Origin: Paraburkholderia sp. C35
GTDB taxonomy: Bacteria > Pseudomonadota > Gammaproteobacteria > Burkholderiales > Burkholderiaceae
Direction of reading: 5' to 3'
DNA length: 64,000 nucleotides
Assembly (NCBI RefSeq): GCF_003121405.1
Contig: NZ_QBUY01000031.1
Location: 1-64,000, forward strand
In this document: one piece after another, positions 56,035-64,000 of the stretch
How positions within the stretch are numbered: the first letter of the stretch is position 1
How the letters are laid out: each line of letters starts with the position of its first letter
The notes under the pieces: generated by a model
The model's database searches: none
What the model was told of the DNA's origin: nothing
What the model saw: the letters and a program-made list of their open reading frames with translations, nothing else
Made by a program: the position numbers and the translations under genes

Positions 56035-56779
56035 TTTATGGTGACTCGCTTGTCGTAGGACTGTTCCGGCATCCGCGCGAAGGTCTTTTGGAGCAAAGCC
56101 CTTACCACCTCCCAAACTTCCTTCCGCGAAGTCCGCCTGATGGGACCAACAGGGATCATCGGACACCCAGCAATGGTCAATAGCCCGTTGATTGAACCAC
56201 GCTCGAGTGTACGTCTATACGGGCAATCGGAGCGACCTCGTCCTCGCATGACTCATCGAAACGTTCAATGCTCACCATCGCATGATTTACGACGTCTACC
56301 CTCCGCGCCGGTACCCTTCTGATATCGCTGGTGTATAACTCCCGGGTTACGACACATAGCTGACGGGTTGGCTCATGCAGAACGCTCTCGGAGCATTCGA
56401 TATGTTTCCGAAGCCCGTCACCTGAGAAATCTCCTGCAGGTGTGCCGACTCGCCCACAACCACTACATCGAAAGCACGCTCTCTCCATACAAACAGCCCG
56501 GTCGAATCGACACCCGAACATCGGTTCTCGGGACCTCCACGTGTCACTCCTTGCGCTTCCGCAGCACAGGCGGACAAGCTCGCTAGTCCTGATTGCGCGT
56601 CGCGTTATTTCGTAGTATATGTTGAACTCTATTTTTCAATATATACTTTGAAGTATACGGTACGCTCATGCATCCAGTTTTGCAAGATTGAGACGAACCA
56701 CCCGCGCGAATCTTTCTCCTCCCGCGGCGATATTGGCGTCGTTTCTTTGCGCGCAACTCCCCGATACCCTTACCTTGCA
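56035..56779. other. 745-bp spacer
   Basis: No supported gene; short frames lack starts. Contains an AT-rich pocket near 56600-56660 (TATATG/ATATAT words) that is likely to hold the promoter of the next gene. Confidence 0.35.
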
Positions 56780-57580
56780 ATGGATTCAGAAGACGATTTT
56801 CGTCGGCGGGTAAGCCGACAGGCGCTAACTGTGCGTCGAAACATGGTCGAATCGAGAGAACTGGTTACTGGAGAGGACCTGCGCTCCCGGCTATGTATGA
56901 GCAGGCCGCGGCTGAATCGCCTGCTGAGATCCGGCAGCGTGTTCTCAATAGATGTTGAGGGCCAGCAGTACTTTCCGGGGCTCCTGACCGACTTGGACAT
57001 TGACCAAAAGAGGCTGCGGTCTCTCTGTCGCTTGCTAGTTCCGGCGCCTGCTGAGTGTCGCTTCTACTATCTGACTTCCAGACACGTGAATCTGGGCGGC
57101 GTCACTCCTATCGAGACGTTGGCTGACGATGCTGCTTACCAACACATGAGACGTATGGCCCGCGCGTACGCTGCGACGTGGTCGCGCACATCGGTAACCA
57201 TCTACCCAGGAAGACATCGAAGGCCACCAGTTCGGCTGAAACCCTTGATGACTGCGGTGACGGAAGCTGATCCTCGCGTCGGGCTCTGGAAACGCGTTGT
57301 ATTGACGCTTCGGGCGTTCGGATACAGTTATCCTTACGCCCCTGATCCGCGCGCCGCTCTCGCAACTGTATTTGTTACTCGCCATGATGGCGGAGGTAGT
57401 CCTCCGGTTGTGGAAGCGCGCATCGAGGTAGAGGTCCAAGGCGGTTTCGCGCATGCTCACATCTTTGTCGGAGAGGAACAGGCGGTTGATCTCGCAACTA
57501 ACGTTGTCAGCGCGGACGCTACGATTGTCGCGGTAGTATTACAGTTCGTAACTGGTCGACAACACCGAAGCCAAGCATGA
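56780..57580 (+). CDS. Hypothetical protein with HTH-like N-terminus
   Basis: A 266-residue protein. Residues 25-65 resemble a helix-turn-helix unit (LVTGEDLRSRLCMSRPRLNR then LLRSGSVFSIDVEGQQYFP), and a helical middle part and beta-rich C-terminus (GGFAHAHIFVGEEQAVDLA) follow. The layout recalls the antitoxin-type transcription factors found in Burkholderia, but no named family is certain. ATG 56780 is chosen because upstream codons are not protein-like. An AbrB-like gene follows 129 bp later. Confidence 0.58.
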   Translation: MDSEDDFRRRVSRQALTVRRNMVESRELVTGEDLRSRLCMSRPRLNRLLRSGSVFSIDVEGQQYFPGLLTDLDIDQKRLRSLCRLLVPAPAECRFYYLTSRHVNLGGVTPIETLADDAAYQHMRRMARAYAATWSRTSVTIYPGRHRRPPVRLKPLMTAVTEADPRVGLWKRVVLTLRAFGYSYPYAPDPRAALATVFVTRHDGGGSPPVVEARIEVEVQGGFAHAHIFVGEEQAVDLATNVVSADATIVAVVLQFVTGRQHRSQA

Positions 57581-57709
57581 AGGCCGCTCTCCTCGCACAT
57601 TGATTTCATGCTGTCATTCAAAGCTGCGATAAGAGAGGACTTAAGGCGGTCGTCCTCCCGGTTCGACGGAATGCCGGCCGTCCAGGTGCACGAAAGAGAC
57701 GAGCAAGCC

Positions 57710-57925
57710 ATGGCCGAATCAAGGATCACATCGGAGGGGCGGACCACTGTCCCCGCGGAGGTTAGATCAGCGCTTCACCTTAAACCAGGCACTCGTCTCC
57801 AGTGGCATGTCACGCCGGGCGGCGAGGTCATCGTGCGCACGAAAGCTCTATCGCTTCTGGATTTGGCTGGATTGGTGGAGGCGGATAAGCACGTGCATGT
57901 CGAGGACATGAATCCGTGGAGGTAA
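57710..57925 (+). CDS. AbrB/MazE-like (SpoVT-AbrB fold) antitoxin-type protein
   Basis: A 71-residue protein with the swapped-hairpin AbrB fold: SRITSEGRTTVPAEVRSALH, LKPGTRLQWHV, GGEVIVRTK. The C-terminal LLDLAGLVEADKHVHVEDMN is a typical toxin-binding tail of PIN-partner antitoxins. No PIN toxin gene follows, so it is orphaned or acts alone as a DNA-binding protein. Confidence 0.75.
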   Translation: MAESRITSEGRTTVPAEVRSALHLKPGTRLQWHVTPGGEVIVRTKALSLLDLAGLVEADKHVHVEDMNPWR

Positions 57926-58097
57926 CTGAAGGTCTCCCTGAAACGAAACGCTCCCGCTAGGTGACTCGGACCTGCTGAAGCTCTGAACCAGCGGGTCGCG
58001 CCAAGCAGGCGGGCGTCCATCCATATGCTGTTGAGGGAATCACAAACACCTTCCGATCGGTTTGCTCTGCGTGAGCGGACGTTTTATGTCATCTCAC

Positions 58098-58200
58098 GCA
58101 GACTAAATAGCATATTATCCAACTATTTAGTCTGCACCAGTTGGCGTTTTGTGCAGTCTCGTGCAAACCGAATAGCATTTGTTCGCGCTATTCAGTCTGC
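58098..58200. promoter_or_regulatory. Double inverted-repeat operator upstream of the abiEi-like gene
   Basis: Two units share a 13+12+13 bp plan. Unit 1 at 58098-58135 is a perfect palindrome with arms GCAGACTAAATAG and CTATTTAGTCTGC. Unit 2 at 58163-58200 has arms GCAAACCGAATAG and CTATTCAGTCTGC with two mismatches. They start 65 bp apart, directly before the coding start. AbiEi antitoxins are known to repress their own operon by binding two inverted repeats, which matches this layout. Confidence 0.75.
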
Positions 58201-58231
58201 GCGAGTTGACGTTCAGTGCACCAGTTGTCCC

Positions 58232-59047
58232 GTGAATAGCCTACCTACAAGCAACTACTCCAGCCTCGAAGCCCTTAAAAAGTTCCAGAAGGGCGCGTGC
58301 TACTGCTTTAGTTCGAAGGACTTTGAGTTGCTCACTGGCCGCAAGACAGTTGCCGCGCGAGCGGCGCTCGTTCGCTTGCACGCGCAGGGGCTTATCACGT
58401 CCCTCGCTCGTGGTTCGGGACTCTGGCTAATCGTACCTCCCGAGCATGCAGATCGTGGCGCACCGCCCGTTCTGTGGTGGATTCACGATTTTCTCTCCAA
58501 GAAAGAAGCGTCATACCAGCTCGCCCTGCTGTCCGCAGCGCAGGCACACGGGTCTTCGCATTTCGGTGTTCTGGAAACACAGATTTTTGTACCCTCGTCC
58601 CGTCGAGTCCTCGAGGTAGGTCCTTTTCGGTTGCGGTTTTTTGCCAAACAATCACTCGCACAATCCCCGACGGTCACGCTGCCAACCGAGAAGAGTCGTG
58701 TCCGGGTAAGCTCGAAGGCCACAACACTGCTTGACATGCTTCGACATGCACCTGCAATCGGCGGCGTCGAACGGGCAGCACTCGTTCTTGGTGACCTCGC
58801 CCCAAAGCTCGACCCGGAAGACGTCACCGAATCACTGAACGCGGCAAGTGACGTTGCTGCTGCTCAACGATTCGGCTTCCTCCTCGACCTATATGGTCAT
58901 ACCCGGCACGCTCATCGTGTTGACAGGTGGTTAAGCCCGCATCGAACCCAGCGCACCCGGCTAGATACGTCCAGCTCTGCCGACAATTGTCAAATCGCTC
59001 AGCGCTGGAACCTCGTCGTTAATACCAGTCTGGAGAGTATCGCTTGA
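58232..59047 (+). CDS. AbiEi-family antitoxin (type IV toxin-antitoxin)
   Basis: A 271-residue AbiEi-like antitoxin. The N-terminal winged helix (EALKKFQKGACYCFSSKDFE then LLTGRKTVAARAALVRLHAQ and GLI) precedes the characteristic region containing WWIHDFLSKKEASYQLALLS, AAQAHG and KATTLLDMLRHAPAIGGVER. Start is set at GTG 58232, after the operator; the longer upstream frame would translate the operator. Its stop overlaps the toxin gene start by 4 bp. It should repress the operon and counteract AbiEii. Confidence 0.8.
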   Translation: MNSLPTSNYSSLEALKKFQKGACYCFSSKDFELLTGRKTVAARAALVRLHAQGLITSLARGSGLWLIVPPEHADRGAPPVLWWIHDFLSKKEASYQLALLSAAQAHGSSHFGVLETQIFVPSSRRVLEVGPFRLRFFAKQSLAQSPTVTLPTEKSRVRVSSKATTLLDMLRHAPAIGGVERAALVLGDLAPKLDPEDVTESLNAASDVAAAQRFGFLLDLYGHTRHAHRVDRWLSPHRTQRTRLDTSSSADNCQIAQRWNLVVNTSLESIA

Positions 59048-59640
59048 TTCCCTCGCAGGATTTGATTAGCTGGCGAACGCACGCACCGTGGCCAAATGAC
59101 GACCAGGTGGAGCGGGACTATCTGTTATCCCAATCCGTTGCGGCCATTTTTCAGGACAAGTTCCTAAGTCAACACGTTGCCATGCGAGGCGGAACGGTAC
59201 TGCACAAAGCTCATCTCGCGCCAGCTGTCCGATACTCGGAAGACATCGACGTTGTGCTCGTGACTGACAGACCGGAAAGCCACATTCGCAAGGCTTTGCA
59301 TCGCGTACTCAAACCCATTCTGGGCGCGCCACAAGAATCAGTTGCCGGGTATATCAAGCTGGCGGTTCGCAACGCGGTGGGCAAGTCGAAGATTTTGCGC
59401 TCGACGTACTCCTACGAACCGACTCAGAGCGCCTTGGCCGCCAAGGCTACGCTGAAGGTGGAGACTAACGTTTCCGGAGGGGCTAGCTGCTATCCGATGG
59501 TTCCCGTTGAGTTCAAGTATCCGGATGACACCGGCGTGCTCACCACGTGCACCGTCAAATCGTTTGATATCGACGAAATGCTGGGTACCAAATGCGCGCG
59601 TCGTTGCAGCTTGGACAGGGGCGAGACCTGTTACTGTTAG
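59044..59640 (+). pseudogene. AbiEii-type nucleotidyltransferase toxin, frameshifted
   Basis: The intact N-terminal two-thirds has the GSX10DX D-type nucleotidyltransferase signature as MRGGTVLHKAHLAPAVRYSE then DIDVVLV. At about 59588 the expected KMRALLQ motif is split: the current frame reads GTKCARRCSLDRGETCYC and stops, while the +1 frame gives MRASLQLGQGRDLLLL, so one A is missing. Even with that repaired, the frame stops about 21 codons later, short of the usual length near 300. Probably inactive as a toxin. Confidence 0.75.
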
Positions 59641-59722
59641 CAAAAGCCCAAATTTAGCGCGTTTCAGGAGTTGCAGGCCTTCGATGAAGACTGCCACTCA
59701 CCTCTTTCCGCGCGCATAAAAA

Positions 59723-59744
59723 GCGAGCCTCCAGAGAGGCTCGC
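59723..59744 (-). terminator. Rho-independent terminator for the minus-strand regulator gene
   Basis: GCGAGCCTC and GAGGCTCGC pair over 9 bp around CAGA; on the minus strand the hairpin is followed by TTTTTAT. It lies 108 bp after the XRE gene's stop. It would also partly stop plus-strand reading from the abiE remnant. Confidence 0.72.
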
Positions 59745-59810
59745 AAAAATCACATTCCGAGCACGTTTACCAACACCTTCGTGGCACAGGGATTGTCGCG
59801 AACACCCCTA

Positions 59811-59847
59811 ATTCTGACTATTAATTATCGAAATCAATAGTCAGAAT
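59811..59847. repeat. Perfect 12-bp inverted repeat
   Basis: ATTCTGACTATT and AATAGTCAGAAT flank a 13-nt AT-rich spacer, just beyond the stop of the XRE regulator gene. Too AT-rich and without a T run for a simple terminator; may be a protein-binding site. Confidence 0.5.
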
Positions 59848-59851
59848 TTAT

Positions 59852-60223
59852 TTATTTGGATTTGGTCGTCAGTTTGCGGGGTGCTTTTCCCGATGCGGCT
59901 CGCGCAGCGACAGTGCGCGATTTTCCAGAGTTGCCCGACGGATCAGATTTTTTTGACCGCGCTGTGACTCGGGATTGGGCCGCGGCGGCACGGCGTTGTC
60001 CTGCCTGCAACTCCTCCGCCTTAACCACTAACGAAGACAGCGGCTCATCGAGGGCGACACAAATCGCCATCAAAGTGTCAAGCGACACGTTCACCTCGCC
60101 CAGTTCCAGCAGCGAAAGATATTGCGGCGTGATATCGCAGAGGGACGCGAGTCCGGCTTGCGTGTACCCCATAGCGCGGCGCGCTTCGCGGATTACAGCC
60201 CCGATAGGTGGGCGGTCAGCCAT
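59852..60223 (-). CDS. XRE-family transcriptional regulator (controller-like)
   Basis: A 123-residue protein with an XRE helix-turn-helix at about 8-62: IGAVIREARRAMGYTQAGLA, then ITPQYLSLLELGEVNVSLD and TLMAICVALDEPL. The second half is a basic, disordered tail (KSKKSDPSGNSGK-like). Start ATG 60223 rather than six codons upstream. It is divergent from the second cytosine methyltransferase, and three CATTGAAAA words mark the shared spacer, one overlapping its own start, so it may control itself and the methyltransferase, as C proteins do. Confidence 0.82.
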   Translation of the reverse strand: MADRPPIGAVIREARRAMGYTQAGLASLCDITPQYLSLLELGEVNVSLDTLMAICVALDEPLSSLVVKAEELQAGQRRAAAAQSRVTARSKKSDPSGNSGKSRTVAARAASGKAPRKLTTKSK

Positions 60224-60294
60224 TGAAAATGGGATTATCAAAAGACCAAATTTTCAATGATCAACCGGAATTAATCAACAACACACATTGAAAA
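60221..60294. promoter_or_regulatory. Three CATTGAAAA operator-like words
   Basis: CATTGAAAA occurs at 60221-60229 and 60286-60294, and its reverse complement TTTTCAATG at 60251-60259. Placement over the regulator start and before the divergent methyltransferase suits autoregulatory operators. The next 200 bp to the methyltransferase start hold no gene. Confidence 0.55.
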
Positions 60295-60505
60295 CATGGC
60301 ACGAGTGGTTCGCGTCACATGCTCGTGAGTGTGGCATTTCGTCCACGTCGCGTAGTTAAAGGCACATCCCGTCTACCTAGCTGCAGCCCCCTAGCTAGCC
60401 TCAGATTCATCGGTACTGCGATGACAAGCGCGCCGCTGCGCCAAGCTCTGAGATACCGGATAAAAACAGTTGCTTCACCTGTTTCCAACGTTAAGAGGAA
60501 ACAGG

Positions 60506-61897
60506 ATGTCAGAGCAAAATCAACAACAGGAAAAACTAAACGTCGTAGAGCTTTTCGCAGGGGTCGGTGGATTCCGGCTTGGCCTTGAAGCGGTACACGG
60601 CTCCCCTTACGAAGTCACCCTTTCCAACCAGTTCGAGCCTTCAAGGAAAAAGCAGCACGCGAGCGAAATCTACCGCTCGCATTGGCCAACCGGGCTGCAT
60701 GTCAACGAGGATATTTTCAAAGTCCTTGAATCCGAAGAAGGACGAGAAGCTATTCGCACAGCAAGGCCCGACGTCCTAGTCGGGGGGTTTCCGTGTCAAG
60801 ACTACAGCGTCGCGAAACCGCTATCCGCCTCTGATGGACTCGCAGGCAAAAAGGGCATCCTGTGGTGGTCCATTGCCAAGCTGATTAAACAGCGCACGGA
60901 CGACCGTGAGCCGGTCAAATACCTCATTCTAGAAAACGTAGACCGCCTTATCTCCTCTCCCGCATCGTGCCGAGGGCGCGATTTTGCCGTCATCCTCGCA
61001 ACCCTCAACTCACTCGGCTACGCCGCAGAATGGAGAGTCGTCAACGCAGCGGATTACGGGCATGCACAACGCCGTCGGCGCACGTTCATCGTTGGTTATC
61101 ACAAAAGCACGGACGTTTATAAGCGTATGCACGCGATTTGCCAGACGACCTCTGCTCCGTGGCAGGCTAGCTGCGCTCTTACCTCAGCATTTCCTTGCGA
61201 CGTTATCAATCCGCTGGACGCAGTCGAACCCGCGTTGACATTGCGTGACGACCCGTTCGACGAACAGCTCTCATATCACCCCTTGTCAAACGGTAAGACT
61301 CGATTTGCAAACTGTGGCCTGATGCTCGAAGGGCATGTCCGCACATGCAGCGTCCGCGCTGTCGAGATTGCCGACTACAGCGAATATTGCGGCTCGCCTT
61401 CGCCGCTGACTCTTGGCGACATCATCCGCAACTCTGGCCCAGTGCCCACCTCCTTCTACGTGCAACCGGAACAGGAAGGAGCCTGGAAAGCTACAAAGGG
61501 ACCGAAAGCCATCGCGCGCAACAAAAACGGGTTCGATTACACATACTCGGAAGGAGCGATGGCGTTCCCGGACCCGTTAGATAAACCCTCCCGGACGATT
61601 ATCACGTCAGAGGGCGGGAGTTCGCCATCACGCACGAAGCACGCCGTACGTGAAGCGAGTGGGCTCATCCGACGACTGACACCGGAGGAGCTCGAGGCGC
61701 TCAACGCCTTCCCTCGTGGGTTCACAGCGCATCCCGGCGTATCAGATGTAACGCGGGCCATGCTGATGGGCAACGCGCTTGTTACCGGCCTGGTTCGTCG
61801 AATCGGTGAAGTGCTACATCGACTGCACAGCGAGTCACAACCTGTGTGCGGCAATCCGGATAAAACCGAAGTTAATACTGTGTTTTCCTCGAACTGA
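60506..61897 (+). CDS. DNA (cytosine-5) methyltransferase, second copy
   Basis: A 463-residue C5-cytosine methyltransferase. Motif I VELFAGVGGFRLGLE, catalytic GGFPCQDYSVAKPL near residue 96, ENVDRLI near 145, AQRRRRTFIVGY, then the target-recognition region, RRLTPEELEALNAFPRGF and LMGNALVTGLVRRIGEVL. It is of Dcm type, sequence target unknown. ATG 60506 follows AAGAGGAAACAGG. Only distantly like the methyltransferase at 31153. It forms an operon with the next gene; no restriction enzyme is recognised. Confidence 0.92.
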   Translation: MSEQNQQQEKLNVVELFAGVGGFRLGLEAVHGSPYEVTLSNQFEPSRKKQHASEIYRSHWPTGLHVNEDIFKVLESEEGREAIRTARPDVLVGGFPCQDYSVAKPLSASDGLAGKKGILWWSIAKLIKQRTDDREPVKYLILENVDRLISSPASCRGRDFAVILATLNSLGYAAEWRVVNAADYGHAQRRRRTFIVGYHKSTDVYKRMHAICQTTSAPWQASCALTSAFPCDVINPLDAVEPALTLRDDPFDEQLSYHPLSNGKTRFANCGLMLEGHVRTCSVRAVEIADYSEYCGSPSPLTLGDIIRNSGPVPTSFYVQPEQEGAWKATKGPKAIARNKNGFDYTYSEGAMAFPDPLDKPSRTIITSEGGSSPSRTKHAVREASGLIRRLTPEELEALNAFPRGFTAHPGVSDVTRAMLMGNALVTGLVRRIGEVLHRLHSESQPVCGNPDKTEVNTVFSSN

Positions 61898-61904
61898 CAA
61901 GCAC

Positions 61905-62981
61905 ATGAAATTCGACCACACCAACATTAAGGCAATCTCGCTCAAGGCCCTCTTGCGAACGGCAATTAGCCTCGCGGCGTATCTTCTCGACGAGTTCGGC
62001 GACAGTATCGATTTCTACCAGATAGTCCAAACTCAGACCGTCGAGCGATGGATGCGCGAAAGCTTCCCTGAGGTCGTTGAGCGGCTCGAACGTGAACAGG
62101 TCTATGACGCCTTCCACTCAAGACTTGATGAGTATTGTGAAAACCTCCAGTCCGCTGCAATCAAAGCGGAATACGTTCTCGAACACGGCGCTCAAGGCGG
62201 TCTCGAAGACGAGACAGACCACCTCATTTTCTCAGGGTTGATTGCACGCATATCAACCGGAACGACGGCACAATTCGACGAAAAATCGTTGCTGACGGCC
62301 TTCCTGCTCGACAAACATCGACGGGGCAGCGCGGGGCGTTGGCACGACTATTCGGTGCAGTCAGTGGCACCCCATTCGAATATGAGGTTGCGGGGGCGCG
62401 CGTGGGATTTTTGTGACCTTCCCAGGGCCGCCAGCACAAACGCGGATATTGCCTATTTGCTACCACGTGAGCATTTTCCCGGCAACGTCGCAATACACAC
62501 TCGCGAAGAATACGCGTTGGTCGTCAACGTTCCGGCGGGGATTACGCCCTCAGCACTCGTCACACCAGCGAACATGGACAGCGTGAACATTTCGGTCGAC
62601 ACTGAACGTAATGAGCGGAGTCTGACGCTCGGTAGCTGTCCATTCCTCATTCCGTTGGATGCAAACGCGGCAACACTCGAACTCTTCCGCAACCACCTAC
62701 CAGTGCTGTACCTCGGCGACGACATGAACCTTCTGGTCGAATATCCATGGAACCCCGTGACGGACCTGACAAATTACATGCATCCCCACATTCGCTATGA
62801 GATGCCACCTGAAATGGACGACGAGAGCGTGGGCTATGAAGCCTTCCTGCAGACTCATCCGCATGTGATTCGGATTGGCGAAATTCGTCCGATGCCGTTA
62901 CTTGAAGGTCCCGTGCTGCCGCAGCGGGAAAGTGAGCGTCTCCATCGGGAAAAATGGGACGAAGAGCCCATTCCGTTCTGA
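61905..62981 (+). CDS. Methyltransferase-neighbour protein 3 (shared C-terminal module)
   Basis: A 358-residue protein that starts 8 bp after the methyltransferase stop. The N-terminal 100 residues are helical (ISLKALLRTAISLAAYLLDE). The C-terminal part has EEYALVVNVPAGITPSAL, then ELFRNHLPVLYLGDDMNLLV and YPWNPVTDLT, and the end EEPIPF. These align with the proteins at 28639-29694 and 32480-34009, which flank the other methyltransferase. Candidates for the function are a cognate nuclease or a sensor, but no catalytic motif was found. Confidence 0.7.
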   Translation: MKFDHTNIKAISLKALLRTAISLAAYLLDEFGDSIDFYQIVQTQTVERWMRESFPEVVERLEREQVYDAFHSRLDEYCENLQSAAIKAEYVLEHGAQGGLEDETDHLIFSGLIARISTGTTAQFDEKSLLTAFLLDKHRRGSAGRWHDYSVQSVAPHSNMRLRGRAWDFCDLPRAASTNADIAYLLPREHFPGNVAIHTREEYALVVNVPAGITPSALVTPANMDSVNISVDTERNERSLTLGSCPFLIPLDANAATLELFRNHLPVLYLGDDMNLLVEYPWNPVTDLTNYMHPHIRYEMPPEMDDESVGYEAFLQTHPHVIRIGEIRPMPLLEGPVLPQRESERLHREKWDEEPIPF

Positions 62982-63110
62982 AGTCAGCGAAGCAAAATCC
63001 GCATCAGACCGACAGCGTCGTATCAAAACTGGTCGCTCACGCGTGGGGACCGGTTGACTAGAGAGTCATGCTCGACCAGTTCGACGATGCATACCAAACC
63101 GATGCTCTCG

Positions 63111-63149
63111 CAACATTTCAGCTTCATCTCTCGCGAAGCTGAAATGTTG
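63111..63149. terminator. Long inverted repeat between convergent genes
   Basis: Arms CAACATTTCAGCTTC and GAAGCTGAAATGTTG form a perfect 15-bp stem around a 9-nt loop. It lies between the methyltransferase operon and the convergent membrane-protein gene, as a bidirectional terminator would, but without a clear T run. The interval 62982-63320 holds no gene. Confidence 0.5.
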
Positions 63150-63320
63150 ACCTGGTTCTGGCGTGGAAAAATTAACAGCAATATTGACGAAACTCCAGAC
63201 TTAGCACCGCGCATGTTAAACGCGCGTCTCGAACACGTAATCGGCAAGCTGAAATGCGGGACGTCGCTCAGCGGCCGCCGCAACGGCCGCACGATGTATC
63301 ACACAGCAACAAAAATAGCG

Positions 63321-64000
63321 TTACCCACCTGGACACGACAAGCCTTTCAGACAGGACATCCTGATGTCAACATCCCACTTTCGAAAGTCCGCGTAGGACA
63401 CGACTCCGTTGTCGTGAAGACGGAATCTATGTTGCTCGGTTCCGGGATACCGGCCAGGATTCTCATAGTCCGCCCAGTAAGCAAAAATCCGTACGAGGTT
63501 TGGTTGGTCCATCAAGTGATACCATCCGGCCGCTACGCTCAGCGTCAAACAAATCATGAGCGAATAGGCAACAAAATCAAACAATGAAATTTCCATTCTC
63601 TTTCGGATACGTTCCGAAAGTGTCCGCATTCGACTGCTGCCCCAGTCCACCACGAAAAGCTGAAACGGAATTGCCTGTAATAGCCATGAAGGAAGCGCAA
63701 GGGAACCGACAATCGCCATCGTGAAAATCCAGACGCAACCAATCGCGACGGCAATGATGACGGCAGCGACAACCGGATAGCAAAAGAGCGTTAGCAAAGC
63801 GGCGGTACAGGGAAAATCACCGGCAGGAAGTTGCAATGCCTCGATGAGAATCGATTGCGCCGGTAAAGTAGCGATAACAGCAATGAAAGCGCTGCTGAAC
63901 ATGACGGCGATACGTCCGAATGGCGAGCGCCATGCTGCGGTGACCGTGGGAAATATGCGCAGTGCCGTACCTGAACACAACGCTATGGCACAAACAATCT
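63321..64000 (-). CDS. Polytopic membrane protein, 5' end outside the window
   Basis: An open frame that reaches the window edge with no start codon needed inside it. At least four hydrophobic segments: IAVMFSSAFIAVIATLP, LLTLFCYPVVAAVIIAVAIG followed by CVWIFTMAIVG, a stretch around LPSWLLQAIPFQLFVV, and SLMICLTLSVAAG. A soluble C-terminal tail of about 55 residues ends at the stop, with FAYWADYENPGRYPGTEQHR and SYADFRKWDVDIR. Family not recognised. Confidence 0.68.
   Translation of the reverse strand, partial: IVCAIALCSGTALRIFPTVTAAWRSPFGRIAVMFSSAFIAVIATLPAQSILIEALQLPAGDFPCTAALLTLFCYPVVAAVIIAVAIGCVWIFTMAIVGSLALPSWLLQAIPFQLFVVDWGSSRMRTLSERIRKRMEISLFDFVAYSLMICLTLSVAAGWYHLMDQPNLVRIFAYWADYENPGRYPGTEQHRFRLHDNGVVSYADFRKWDVDIRMSCLKGLSCPGG

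Noticed and set aside
57710..57925. AbrB-like protein as half of a VapBC pair
   Set aside because: No PIN-domain gene follows; the next gene is the AbiEi antitoxin behind its own operator.
63054..63587. 177-codon plus-strand frame as a gene
   Set aside because: It overlaps a membrane protein on the other strand that has clear TM helices, and it contains the 15-bp inverted repeat near its start.
1..64000. tRNA genes, integrase, insertion sequences or CRISPR arrays marking island ends
   Set aside because: None was recognisable on reading; the island borders probably lie outside the window.

Overview
The window is a dense accessory region from a member of the Burkholderiales, most likely Burkholderia, Paraburkholderia or Caballeronia. 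That assignment is an inference from moderately high GC with AT-rich pockets, a Burkholderia-type general porin, a DUF4148 secreted protein, a MarR/MATE pair and the style of the small hypothetical proteins. No core housekeeping gene, rRNA, tRNA, integrase or CRISPR array was found. Most genes belong to families tied to phage defence, toxin-antitoxin activity or DNA modification, and they lie among eroded gene remnants. The whole looks like a defence island.

Layout. 0.2-5.5 kb (minus strand): OLD-family ATPase/TOPRIM nuclease; a TIR-like protein with a UvrD-type C-terminal module; a phage superinfection-immunity-like membrane protein with a zinc ribbon; a frameshifted small gene; a Uma2-type nuclease. 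6.1-9.3 kb: a membrane-anchored HEAT-repeat STAND-type NTPase. 9.9-14.1 kb: a hypothetical protein, an AbiU2-like HEPN protein and a Burkholderia-type protein with two copies of a DNA-binding-like domain. 14.8-16.9 kb: MltR-like protein, small membrane protein, DUF4062 protein. 17.4-23.3 kb: a run of six minus-strand genes: two tandem paralogous small proteins, a three-TM protein, a helical-repeat protein, an Mrr-like nuclease-fold protein and a small membrane protein. It is the best candidate here for an undescribed system. 24.0-26.6 kb: a large membrane patatin phospholipase.

28.6-34.0 kb: an orphan DNA cytosine methyltransferase flanked by two proteins sharing a C-terminal module. A third relative follows a second cytosine methyltransferase at 60.5-63.0 kb. 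35.2-39.8 kb: a five-gene operon with a Ycf46-like AAA+ ATPase split by an in-frame amber codon. 41.7-43.9 kb: a TM2-GspG fusion and a tail-anchored CoiA-like nuclease. 44.7-46.7 kb: MarR regulator and divergent MATE pump. 49-53.3 kb: several pseudogenes (SDR, TetR, NADP-dependent oxidoreductase, patatin) around an intact porin. 58.1-59.6 kb: an AbiE-type locus with a two-site operator, an intact antitoxin and a broken toxin. 59.8-63.0 kb: an XRE regulator divergent from the second methyltransferase pair. The window ends inside a membrane protein.

Three paralogues of one uncharacterised family lie at 27.5, 40.7 and 46.9 kb. Two of them share near-identical AT-rich upstream elements, including a 41-nt imperfect palindrome with fixed internal spacing, so they are probably co-regulated. 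All functions are read from sequence patterns; nothing was searched or computed beyond reading the sequence.
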